DNA of 64,000 bases from Trifolium pratense (taxonomy: Eukaryota; Streptophyta; Magnoliopsida; Fabales; Fabaceae). Where the stretch lies: positions 31,967,362 through 32,031,361 of the forward strand of contig NC_060061.1 in NCBI RefSeq assembly GCF_020283565.1, written 5' to 3'. The notes under the pieces are model-generated. The model ran no database searches, was not told the origin of the DNA, and worked only from the letters and a program-made list of their open reading frames with translations. The position numbers and the translations under genes are program-made. This document shows positions 33,880-45,525 of this stretch, in pieces (the first letter of the stretch is position 1; every line of letters starts with the position of its first letter).

Positions 33880-36800
33880 ATGGCGAACATTTTGAAATCC
33901 AATTCAGCAAGAATCGCACTTCGTTCAATCTCTCACTCCTTGACGGCGCCGTCGTCAACTGCCGCTACCAACCACACTTCTTCACTCCCCTCTCGGTTAT
34001 CCTCCGTTCGATTTCTTCGCAGTGGTCGAGATGCTATCTCAAGGTAGGTTAATTTTATTCTCACTAATTTCGATTCAGTTTCACTGTTATTGAATTTTCT
34101 TGAATTTGGATTGAATTTGAATTGGATTGAATTGAATTTCTGATCAGTAGTTATGAAATTGTTCCTCCGGTGAATTGGGGGGTTCGGATTGTGCCGGAGA
34201 AGAAAGCGTTTGTTATTGAGCGATTTGGGAAATACGTTAAGACTCTTCCTTCTGGAATCCATTTTTTGATCCCTTTTGTTGATAGAATTGCTTATGTGCA
34301 TTCTTTAAAGGAAGAAGCTATTAAAATTCCTGATCAATCTGCTATTACTAAGGATAATGTTACCATTCTCATCGACGGTGTGCTTTATGTTAAGGTGTGT
34401 ATCGATTCTTTATTCCATATTTAATTCTGGTTATTTGTTTTGTGTTCTTGTTGGTGATGTATTTTTCTTGGATGCAGATTGTGGATCCTAAACTTGCTTC
34501 TTATGGTGTTGAGAGTCCTCTTTATGCTGTTATTCAGCTGGCTCAAACAACTATGCGTAGTGAACTCGGGAAGATTACGCTTGACAAGACCTTTGCGGAA
34601 AGGGACACACTCAATGAAAAGATTGTGGTAAGTTTAGTTCATTGAATCGATTGTTTGTGCTGTGCTTTTCATTATTATCGGTTTATTCTTTTTATGGAAG
34701 TATTTTGTTACTTCAGTTTTAAGCCATACTTAAAAATTGTGTTAGTGGAAATATCGGATAACTGTGCATAGTTAAGTTCTGCAAATAATGTGCCTGTTTA
34801 GAAAGGATAACCTGGTTAACTTATAACTTGATAGTCCTGTTTGAATCTAGTTATATCAAGAAAAGGGGGAAAAAAAGAATGAGACATGAGCTAATTCATG
34901 GGGTACAATGGGGTCTTAAGTCCTTAACTGTTGATAATACAGGATCCAGTTTGTGTTTGGATAGGATAAAGCTAATTCATTTCAGTAACTTGACTTTAAT
35001 ACATGAAATACATTAATCATGTATGATAGATCACCGATAAAAAAAAGGCACAAAGGGCAGAAAACAACCAGGTATTATTAATATCAACTAGATATTAAAG
35101 TCTGCTGAATTATGCAGCAGTAGTAATATAGACCGGTGGCTAGCTACAATAACTGAACCATATGATCACCCAAAATAGTCCTTTGGGACTACCCTCACAT
35201 GGCAAAGCCCTTAGCCCCTTACCAAGAAAGATGACCTCTCAGCCTCTGCAAAACAACTTCCAAAACATAATATCTTCTTTCCCCTCGGACATCCTGCAGC
35301 ACTTCTACGTGAATTTGCTAACTAATTCTTCCCTTTTTCCTGCTACACCCTTATTTCTACTCTTGTTAACTTCCAATCCAAACTATTGGGACATTCACTG
35401 CCTCACACTCACACTCACACCCACTTCCAAATTCAATGATTTCTGACTTCACATAGTCATTAATCACTTCTTGGAATCATTCCTTTCTTAGAGCTCCACA
35501 GACTATAAACAAAACGCGAACTACTTTTTTGCAGCTTAACTCATCCTACTATCATCTTTTTAATCAACTTCCTGACTAAAAGTTCCTCAACATATCCGGG
35601 TTTGCATGCTATCACTTGTAAGAAAGGCATTTTATTCATCCTCCTCTTGGGTAAAGTGTGCCTGGCGCATGCTACTCATATATCAGATACTCTGAACGGA
35701 AAAAAAAAAAACATTATTTATTAAAAAACATCTCAAATATTACATTCAACACCTATTTATAGACCTAACAAAGCCAAACATCCTAACAAGCTATTCTTGT
35801 TCCAAGTCGGAGCATGATAATCTAAAATAGAATAAAATCCTGAATTAGCAAGTAAGAATAATTAATATAAAAAAGCAAAAACCAAAAACCGTATTTATAA
35901 CATTGAAACTCTGAATAACTTAGAGAAACTAACAGCACAATCCACAACAGATCTTTGTTTACACATCCTTATTCATTTGGACATGGCTTCTAATCCTGCT
36001 TAGATGTTACTACATAGCAATGACAAGGCCAGCCATAAACCTGCCGTATAAGCACGGTGTTGTGGCCTATGGTGGAAACATGGCGAATGTAATAGGTGTT
36101 ACGGCTTATGGTGGCTGTCACAAATCCACCATGCTATAACGCCATGGTTCTGCCTTGGCAGAAATTTGACAATACTGAATGACAGTAGATAACAAACACA
36201 AACCAATAGCGATGGACTTGCTCCTCCATAGGAGTCAACAATATATTTTCTTTTTAATGTACCATTTGTAAAACACGCACTTAAAAATTTTAAATTTGTC
36301 TTGAAGAAGTATATAAAGAATAACTCTTTCATCATATGCAGCCAAGTTTACTAATGGTTAATTTAATTCTGACAATTGTTGCAGGAGTCCATTAATGTGG
36401 CTGCAAAAAGTTGGGGTCTAGAGTGCCTTCGATATGAAATAAGTGAGTTTTTGGCAATGTATCAATGTTCTTTATCTTTTACTCGACAATTTTTGTGTAA
36501 TTTCTTTTGTGGTTGTCTTTCTACAGGGGATATCTCTCCTCCACGTGGTGTGAAAGCAGCTATGGAGATGCAAGCAGAGGCAGAACGGAAAAAGAGAGCT
36601 CAAATTCTTGAGTCCGAAGGTAATCAATTTGATATTCCAATTCTTCATATGTCCAAAGATGACAGTATATTAGTATCATCCTGAAATTAGTTTTAATACC
36701 CATGTCATTCAAATTTGTAGTCTGTGTTTATGGCTTTGACGACCTATAATTTTAAACAGGAGAAAGGCAGGCTCATATAAACATAGCTGAAGGAAAGAAG

Positions 36801-38901
36801 AGTTCAGTGATCTTGGCATCAGAAGCAGCTATGGCAGATCAAGCTAACAGAGCGAAAGGTTAATTACATATTAATATGGATTGGATCATTTTTACTTGAG
36901 ATGAATGATTCTCTGCATGCAAAGATGATAAACTATGGATTGGATCATTTTTACTTGAGTATTGACATGTGTTAGACTGTAACATGCTGGATTTGATGTT
37001 CCCCTTACTACATTGTCACTTCCGCGTGATATCTTCAAAACCTTATAACTAACACCGTTCTTTTTCAGGAGAGGCTGAAGCCATCATTGCCAAAGCAAGA
37101 GCGACAGCTGAAGGACTTGCTGTTGTTTCGCGAACCCTAAATGGAAATGGAGGACCGGAGGTGAGGTTATGCAGTTCTTTCTGTTACAATATTTTGTTAA
37201 AAACATTTTAGTAGTTTTGTAGCTTTTCATCTAAGTTTTGCAACGTGTTGTCCGAAATTATGTATTAGATTGCAAACCCCTTATGCTTAGATTTCCATTG
37301 TTTGTATATCAATGATCCTTGAAAATTTTAAACTTTGGACACCTAGCATTCCACTCAGATAGACGAAACATGTGAGTGACTACGTTTGTATATAAACCAG
37401 GTCATTACAGTCACATTTTTCAGGGCAGAACCCAGTTGACATGTCTTGTGTAAAAACATTCAACAAAATTAGATCATATAATTGCATGTTTTGAGGAGCA
37501 TTTAACCCACACACTCATAAATACTTGTTTGATTAAAGGTGAAAGTTTAGCTTTTGCATTGCTTTGCAGTAAAAAATTTGCACTAAGGGGTGTTTGTTTC
37601 ATTCTTTGTGCAAATGGTTTCTGAGAATAACATTTGTAGAAAAAAAGTGTTTTGTTAAAACTTATTATATTCTTGGGCATTGGGGTATATGCTGTGGGGA
37701 TAGTGACACAAATTTTATTCACATTCACAGAAACCTTTTTTTTTCCCACCTCCTTTTTGGGAATAAAAACATGGGAATGTATAAGTTATTTTATTCCTAG
37801 GAATCTTTTATTCCACTTCCATATTCTTGGGAACAATTTTTACATCCATGAAACAAACACACCATAAGTTTGACTATGAACTTACTTTTGAGATGGAAGT
37901 TCCAAGCATAATTCACTTCTCTAAACAAAATTCATTTTTCAAAATCAAAGTAATCAAGTTTGCACATACTTGCCCAACCACACATTAAACAAGGTAGAAG
38001 GGTTTATTATGTTTAAATTTATGTAATTTCTGAATCAGGGAAATAACTTGTGGTGAATCTGGTGTTAGAATGAGTGAAATATCTTATAATATCTTGATAT
38101 TATGTTTGCGTATCTTGAAGTAGCTATAGGATTGGTTTCTCATTTTAGAGTATCTCAGGTCAGTTTTCATATTATTTAGTGATTATCAATTTATCATGAT
38201 TTGTTTCCCTATTCAATTAGGATTAGGAGTCTAATCCTGTATCCGTATAAATAGGGGTTATTGCTTAGTCTTTTATATCAAGTTATTGTTACTGATGATT
38301 TTATACCATTATCATATTAAAGTCTTAATTATTTTCCTTCTCTTATCGAAATCCCAATCCCCATAACTTAATGCATCTAGAATATAAAATTTCCTCTTAA
38401 TCATCATGTTTGTTTTATCATTATTGAGTCTCATGGAATAACATAAATGAATCATCATTGTCATTTGCTTTGCAGGCAGCTAGTTTAAGGATAGCAGAGC
38501 AATATATTCAAGCTTTCGGTAAAATAGCCAAGGAGGTAATATCCTTCAGCTGACTGATATGCAAGTTAATGCACCGCATAGTTTGCCTACATTGAAATTT
38601 GTTTTAATATTTATTCTTTTCTTTTCGTCAGGGCACCACTATGTTGCTTCCTAGCTCTGCATCCAATCCTGCTAACATGATGGCTCAAGCCCTTACCATG
38701 TATAAAAGCCTGATTGGTAATGTTCCCAGTAATAAGCACAGTGGGATCGCTCCCTCTTCAATAGCAGAACAAGAAGAAGGAAATTATGCATCTGGCGAGG
38801 TTAAAGATGAGAGCTCAGCAACCCTTACCACTACTAATCAAATCCCAGATCATCCCAGAACATCTGGATTCTCACTACAAAGCCCCCCACATAATGAGTA
38901 G
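33880..38901 (+). CDS. SLP2: Stomatin-like protein 2, mitochondrial (SPFH/Band 7)
   Basis: Nine exons (33880-34043, 34151-34394, 34478-34627, 36385-36442, 36527-36619, 36760-36858, 37069-37160, 38476-38535 and 38632-38901) join in frame to 409 aa. The first 50 residues are Arg/Ser-rich and almost free of acidic residues, a mitochondrial targeting peptide. The Band 7 domain follows ([37 protein letters not shown] and [19 protein letters not shown]) and then a long Ala/Glu/Lys coiled coil ([20 protein letters not shown]). The C-terminal 90 residues are Ser/Thr-rich and less conserved. The family scaffolds inner-membrane complexes and, in Arabidopsis, helps respiratory supercomplexes form. There are two Arabidopsis homologues, At4g27585 and At5g54100. 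Introns 3 (1757 bp) and 7 (1315 bp) are long; intron 7 hosts a MITE. No defect was seen. Confidence 0.95.
37588..37868. mobile_element. hAT-like MITE in SLP2 intron 7
   Basis: The left end GGGTGTTTGTTTCATTC and the right end CATGAAACAAACACACC are inverted, with GGGAATAAA-type phrases inside. It is the same type as 21760-21968. No clear 8-bp target duplication was found. Confidence 0.6.
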
Positions 38902-39602
38902 TATTTGATTTTACTGAACTTGTCATTCTAATGACTTCATTTGTTTTTTTGGTGTATGGATGTTATTGTGAAAATTGAGTTCGGAGTTCGGAGAGAGGGA
39001 AGTAGAAGAGTTTGATTGGACTTTATTTTTTATTGCTAGCGTTGCGTTGATAACAGGATACACATAGTTTATGACTAGACAGTAGACAATAAACATCTCT
39101 TTCATCGTAACTGTCAAATTTGCGGAGTAAGAAATGAAAAGAAAAGAAACTGTTATGCTTTCTCTCATGTGTGCTACTAGCATTTTCTTCCTCAGGTATT
39201 TTTTTGCCTGCACTTATTTTGTGTGGCTTCCCTTGTATTTAGTTGAGATTTTTTAATAGTAGATGATTGGCTAGACAATATTTACCAGGGTATAACCATA
39301 TGAATATGTTTTTCCTATGTTTCAGTTAAAAGCATGCTTACATCTATGAACTCTGCACAACTGGGTTTTTTTTCTTTTGTTAAATCAATAATTTTTTTGG
39401 TGAAAACTTGGATTTGGCGCTTCTAATATCCATCATTCATTTTTGTCAAAATAAAAGTCCATTCATTTTAATTTGTTTCAAATAAGTTGGTCATGTGTAT
39501 ATATGAAATCACACAAAGAACAATAACAAAGGGTAGCAGTGTGCGAGCCACCAACAATGTTGCAAGCATCAGAGAGATGGCATGGGTACAATGGCTCTAC
39601 GT
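38902..39602. other. SLP2 3' UTR and spacer
   Basis: The stretch downstream of the stop is T-rich and probably includes the 3' UTR. I see no other gene. Confidence 0.45.
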
Positions 39603-39611
39603 TAAATTTTG

Positions 39612-40240
39612 GAACTCTTCTCTCCCGACCCCCTCATTTCATTTCTAACCCCCAAAAATCTCATTTTGTCCCTTGCGGTTTGAAATTTTTTTGCCAACAA
39701 ACTTCGGTTTTTACGAACCGAAGTTTTTAAACATGGAAAAAAAATTCGGTTTATATAAACCGAAATAACATATATATCCCCAAAAAGAAGAAAAATTTAT
39801 GTGAAAATTCGTGTAGACCTGTGGTAAATTTAGCATATCTCTCTGAATATAAGTTGTATACTAATGATTTTTAATCTAGTGTAAAAAAGACAAAAAGACA
39901 CCGGAATTGTTAAATTTCATTAAGTATAGTATGAGAAAATCTACCTACAAGTTTGAGAAAAATTTATGCAAAATGTTGTAGAGATACCTGTGGTAAATTT
40001 ATCATAGCTCTCTGAATATAAGTCGTATGCTAATGATTTTTAATCTAGTGTAAAGAAGACAAAATTTACTATAAACCAAAATTTCAGTGTATATAAACCG
40101 AAATTTTTTAGCATGACAAAAAAATTCGGTTTGTATAAACCGAAAAAAAAATCGGTTTGTATAAATCGCAATACCCCAAGGGCAAAAATAGAAATTCAGA
40201 GGATAGAAAAGAAATGCGGGGGGTCGGGAGAGAAATCATC
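39612..40240. mobile_element. Mutator-type MITE with CCCGACCCCC ends
   Basis: The 629-bp element has inverted ends (TTCTCTCCCGACCCCC / GGGGGTCGGGAGAGAA) and a perfect 9-bp target duplication, TAAATTTTG (39603-39611 and 40241-40249). Palindromes of the type TTCGGTTTATATAAACCGAA occur near both ends. Inside are two direct repeats, about 39785-39895 and 39955-40070, sharing CTCTGAATATAAGT and ACTAATGATTTTTAATCTAG or close variants. No coding capacity. Confidence 0.92.
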
Positions 40241-40249
40241 TAAATTTTG

Positions 40250-42429
40250 AGTTTATAGCTTATTGTATTTTGTGGGATTTTTACTCGTTCCATCTGTTTT
40301 ATTCGTGAACAAGATTTTTTTTTATTCAACAAAATTTGGTTTAGTGATAAATGATTTGAATAATATCCATGAGATATTGAGTTTGATCTTTAACTCGATT
40401 ATAAACTCAATAAAAAAGATAATCTGTTTTTCTCAAACTTTTGTTTTTTGAAAAATGAAGTGGAAGTTTCTAAAACTTTGAATTGATCTAACGGATAAGA
40501 ATGGTTGAAAGTCGCCCCACCCTGCATTTGGAACACAAACAGTAGACAATCTAATGAATTTGTGTCTTTATTTAACTTGGTTAATTTTTCTTGGACTTAC
40601 TCCTTCATTAAAGATTATTTTTTTAGCAGATTCTTTTTACAAATTTTTAGATACATATATTACTTTTTTAAAAAAATATATCTCCTATTAATACTATTAA
40701 TTTATATTGAAATATCAAAAATCAATTTTAAATGCACTTATACACAAAGAGTAATTTTGTAATAATAATACACAAATTTTGACATGATAATTGCATTATC
40801 AATTTATCCTAATAAGTTTTAAAAGTGTCATATGTTCTTATAAATAGGAACAAATGAATAATTCATATATTATCAGAGTAAAATGTTTTTTACGATTCAT
40901 TGTGATGTCCAGGGAGTATAATAAATCCACCAAATTAACTCACTATCTGAATAATCTGAGATTTGAATTAACAACTACTTTGATAAACAAAATTGGTCCA
41001 ACTACTTCAATCGGTTTCCTCACACAGCAGCCGCCCCCTCCCCCTTGAACCCTAATTTATTCTTTTTGTTCATCCACCAATGAGAGGTGATTTTATGATC
41101 AATTTTTGACTCAAAATCACTCTTTTAAATTGTTTTTGTTTTTCTATTCATTTAAATAAGTGATTATTTGCATATATTGCTTCTTCATTTTTTGTTTTTT
41201 AAGTTTATGGCCGTCTTGTGCGGTGTTGTGTTTGTAGTCATTTTGTGCGGCGTTTGTTGATTTTTCATTTTAGTACGGTGTTTCGTTATTTCAAATCGAC
41301 ATATCTACCTCAACTCATTACAATCTGATGAAGACTTGGACGTCAACGTTGCATATCTGGAAGTATGAATATTGCAGTTACTTTTATTTTGTCATATTTG
41401 TAGCCACTTTCATGATGTTCTTGTATGCTATTAATCCAAGTTCAATTCGAATGACTGAATACATTTTTCTAGTAAAAAAAAAAAATTATAACTTTTTTTT
41501 TGTTGTTACATATAACGGTTTATTCTTATATGTCATCATTGAAGTAGAATAAAGTTGAATGATGTAATAGAATTAAAGATTGTTATTATTTGTTAACTGT
41601 GTAAAATTAATTTACACAGATTGTATTTTTCTCAAATTTTAAAGAGACACGGATATATTTATTTTTCTAATCAAACGCATAAAATGGAACGCGCTTTACC
41701 TTTATGTAAATGGAAGATAATAACATTCAAACAACAGTTTGATAAGAATTCGACAAGAAAAGAAGAAAAAAAAAAAAAAAAAAAAACTTAATACGAATTG
41801 GCAAGCAAAATAGGATTTTTCGATTACTTGAGGGTGTCAATATATTTACACCCAAATTCATAATCGTACAGAATCAATAATACCTTATTATAGGATGTTG
41901 ATTTATATATATACTACTAATTACAGATTTAGTACATAATAAATGACCGATACTCAATTTACAATGTTCAATGATTTCCTTAAGTACAACTCAAGTGAAA
42001 CACGTTAACTCTCTAGTCATCCTGAACTTTTTCCCTATGATGAAAGAATTGATTTACTTACACCTAAATGTAATTTTTAAGAACATTGATTTTGTCTGAA
42101 AAAATTAACGGCACAGCTCTTTCATTCATGTGCAATATCTTTAACATAATTTTATAGTATTAGCTATGATTTATGAAGTGTATGCACCGAAATCGACACG
42201 TCGATACTATTAATGTAAAAAATATAGGACACTGACACTATTATGTATTTATAAAAGATATAAATTGAGAGTCAAAATATATACATGTAAATTTAAGTTA
42301 AGCAAGTTATTTCTTAAGAAAAGTTTTAAAAGATATGATAATATTTTACCTTTATTTATCCATCTACTATCGAAAAAACTAAAAATATTGTAATCAAAAT
42401 GTAATGTCTTCAATTGATCATTGATCAAT
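40250..42429. other. AT-rich spacer, no gene seen
   Basis: No supported gene or complete element was found. A 21-bp A run lies near 41766-41786. The stretch around 41020-41060 ends in a C-rich run (CAGCCGCCCCCTCCCCC) followed by ACCCTAATT, which could be a promoter or leader remnant, but no frame follows. Confidence 0.45.
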
Positions 42430-42443
42430 ATTGTTATTTCACA

Positions 42444-42575
42444 ACCCACTTGGGTTGGTGTATTGATATTGGCTTGGGACATGTGGTTGTGCACCTCTTG
42501 AGGTCTGAGGCTCGATTCTCTCGGGCGCCAATTTGGATGGGCTAATTTAACTTCTTCAAAAAAAAAAAAAATAAC
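42444..42575 (+). mobile_element. tRNA-derived SINE, intact
   Basis: The element is about 132 bp. It has a box A-like GGTTGGTGTATTG, a box B-like GGTCTGAGGCTCGATTC, a short body and a terminal A run (about 42558-42574). A perfect 14-bp target duplication, ATTGTTATTTCACA, brackets it (42430-42443 and 42576-42589), proving target-primed insertion. It is of the type seen in legume genomes. Confidence 0.92.
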
Positions 42576-42589
42576 ATTGTTATTTCACA

Positions 42590-42810
42590 CGACACTTGTG
42601 TAGATATGTCTGATATGTGCCTAATGAGTATAAGCAAAGAAAAACAATTTTTTTTGGGACACTTGTCCGACACGTGTTGTACGAGTATTTTACAGGTGTC
42701 AGACATCGATCAAATGAGTGTCAAAATAAAGAAAAAATTGAATTTTTTTTTGACACGATCTAAACTATCCGACATATGTCTTACAAGTGTCGGACACAAG
42801 TTAGTTCAGT
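42590..42810. repeat. Dispersed-repeat-like ACACGTGTC block
   Basis: The phrases GACACTTGTCCGACACGTG, CAGGTGTCAGACATCGAT and GTGTCGGACAC recur with spacers of about 45-55 bp. This is a degenerate repetitive stretch of unknown family, with no coding. Confidence 0.45.
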
Positions 42811-43128
42811 ACACTTGAGGAAATAATTATCAACCAATTGACACATTAGTTCACTACACTTGAGAAAGTTGAATGATATGAAAACATTAGCAAGAACTCT
42901 TGAGAAAGTTGATGTACCAAACCATTAACATTTAACAATCTCCAAATATCAAATACATTTCAGAGAAAGAATTCTCCATAAAAAAAAGAGTTTAATCAGC
43001 ATTCACCAACCACTGAATGTCACAGAAAATCCCCAATCTTTTCATAATTCTATTCTATAATTTTCTATGATACTCTATTCTACTATAAGATAAGACAAGA
43101 AATCCTCAATCTTCATAGTACAACAAAA

Positions 43129-43515
43129 TTAAAAAAGACCAAAAATCACAGAAACTAAAAGAACAATAAGCCAAACAATATGCAAAAGAAGAAAAGCTTG
43201 AACAGAGACAGAAACTGCACCACCATTCCCAACTTCACAAAACCCCATTTTTCCAACCTTAACACCAGCACAAGCCGCTTCAGCACAACCACACCAATAC
43301 GTTACACCATCAACCCCACAAACTGGGTCTGTCCTGAAACACTTTACAGGACACCATGTCGACGATGCCGACGACACCGACTCTGCACACACATTCTTCT
43401 TCCCTTCTCCGATCACTTCCGATGGTAACCTTATTACCGGTGGAATCACATCTTTGGCTAGCAAGAACATTGGGAAAATGCAAATGGCGATTATTATGGC
43501 TGAAATTCTTGCCAT
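43129..43515 (-). CDS. Kazal-type serine protease inhibitor family protein
   Basis: An intronless frame of 128 aa. Residues 1-20 form a signal peptide (MARISAIIIAICIFPMFLLA). The mature part holds eight cysteines (43, 55, 59, 66, 75, 77, 82 and 93) with the Kazal-like core CPVKCFRTDPVCGVDGVTYW. The protein ends in a hydrophobic stretch (about 104-126), either a membrane anchor or a GPI-attachment signal. It should be secreted or held at the cell surface. Arabidopsis relatives I recall are At4g01575 and At3g61980. The core CGVDGVTY is typical, but the Cys spacing differs from animal Kazal inhibitors, so inhibitory activity is an inference. The start has a clear ATG just after a GATCAACGAC-type leader. 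Confidence 0.88.
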   Translation of the reverse strand: MARISAIIIAICIFPMFLLAKDVIPPVIRLPSEVIGEGKKNVCAESVSSASSTWCPVKCFRTDPVCGVDGVTYWCGCAEAACAGVKVGKMGFCEVGNGGAVSVSVQAFLLLHIVWLIVLLVSVIFGLF

Positions 43516-45508
43516 GTTGTCGTTGATCGGAGCTTTCCGATAAGCTCACCGGAGGAATTGGGGGAATGTAATGGCTATATTTTCTGGATTGAAAAATCGA
43601 AAAGATGGAATCTTTGAACGAAGTTGGAAAATGGGTTGAGCTTAGAAATGTCGAAAACAGAGAAAGATGAAAATTTGGGAAAATTTTGGATTGTTTAAAC
43701 TATTTTTTGTTTGTATTTTGCGGTTTTAGAAGAACCCTTCTTTTGTTTTTCTTGTTTTCTTCTTTATTTTAGGGAAGACGAATTCTTTCTTAATAATTAA
43801 GATTACAATATGATGTGAAATATTATGCTACTTAATTATGTTTTTTAAAGAAATAATTAAAATAACTTAATTTTTTACAATGATATTTCTTACCAATAAA
43901 TAATAGGTTCCGACTCTTTTGTATAGAAAACATATAACTGTGAAATTTCATATCTATACATTTAAGAAAAATGATTCTTTTAATTTAAAAATTGCAAAGA
44001 AAATTGGGAAATTAAATATTGTTTTTATGACAAAGATTTTAATGGAAATTTCAATAACATAACATGTAACAGCTCTTTTAAATTAAAATTTACAATTTTA
44101 ATAACATGTAATAGCTTGCGTCAAAAAAATAACATGTAATAGCTCTTTTAATTTGAAAAAGATTTTAATAACATAACATGTAACAGCTCTTTTAATTTAA
44201 AATTTACAATATTTTTGTCAAAAAAATTTATTTAAAATTAGATATATAAAAAGAGTTTAATGAAGATGCACGGTCTGTGTAAAATAGTTTTACACAATCA
44301 TCCAATGAAAAATTATCAATTTACTATGTCACATCAAGAAAGTGAGATATGACAGAAAATAGAATGATTGTTATTGATGGAGAGTATTTTAAATACTCAT
44401 CTCACACTCAATAGCTGTACTTGGGACTGTTTCATTTGGAATCATAATATTAATGGTGTTTATTCAGCTTCATATGGATGGATGGATATAGTTGGATGTT
44501 AAATCGGAGTGGAACTGCATCGATTTATCAAACTTAGATATGAATTTGGAAATTGCATGCTCCTGAGATAATTAAGTTCTTCCTTTGGTGGTGTCTCTCT
44601 CAGCCATCATGCGATTCCTAGCTACCCTATAACGAGAAAAATGATTACTAAGAAAAATGATTCTTTTAATTTGAAAATTGCGAGAAAAATAATCGGGAAA
44701 TTAAATATTGTTTTTATGACAAAGAAATTAATTGAATCACCAATACTTTTTTATGATAATAGCATAACATGTAACTTCGTCAAAAAAAAAAAAAAACATG
44801 TAACAGCTCATTCAATTTAAAACTTGCAATTTTTTTTTTTTTGATATCTAACCATCTTTTTAAAATTCATTCTCTTATTGATTAAAATTAATGTGTATTA
44901 ATCTCGTGAACTTAATTCAATTTACAGGACATTGCATTATATATATAAGGGGCCGAAATTAGAATCTTGGTCATCTTACTTATCTACCTTAAAAGTCCAT
45001 TTGATCTGCAAAATATAACTACGGGACAGAACAGAACAGTACAAGATAGAACATCACATGACAATCGTTTAAGGTATTGAACTAACTTTGTGTTGTATGA
45101 TGTTTGATGGACAAATGATTATTTTGGTATTTTAGACAACTTGTACAGAGGACAAAAAGTTGTCCCGTGGTTCTGTGGGGGACAAGAATTTCAGTTTTTG
45201 TCCTGTCTCTTGGACCCCAATTTGTCCAGTATCAGGAACCGTTTTAAAATCAAACACGGTACAACAAAAGTTGTCTTGTTCAGTCCCTTATTTTTTAGCA
45301 GATTAAACAAATCAAAAGAGTGGAACTTCTAAAGTTCTAAGCACTAAGTTACTTGGTTTGACTTTGTAATTAAACAAGACAGTGAATTTAAAAAAAAAAA
45401 AAAAAAAACTACTCCATACGTATGATTTAAATAAGTATTTTTATCTTGTGAACATAATTCAATTGATAAAGACATTACATGTATGATACGAAGACCAACA
45501 TTTGAACC
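43516..45508. other. Intergenic with repeat fragments
   Basis: No gene is seen. The phrase AACATGTAA(C/T)AGCT(C/T) recurs at about 44063, 44103, 44132, 44178 and 44796, a local low-copy repeat. At 44270-44400 is half of the MITE family found complete at 52453 (GTGTAAAATAGTTTTACAC). At 45122-45317 is a dispersed block (GACAAAAAGTTGTC, ATTTTTTAGCAGATTAAAC) with a second copy at 60013-60184. Confidence 0.5.
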
Positions 45509-45525
45509 ATATAGTATATCAACTT

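Noticed and set aside
35040..36380. Possible gene or element in SLP2 intron 3
   Set aside because: C/T-rich stretches and a short frame (35162-35446) resemble antisense retroelement text, but no domain or element ends could be established.
42444..42575. Functional tRNA gene
   Set aside because: Box A/B-like sequences are present, but there is no cloverleaf. The A run and target duplication identify it as a SINE.
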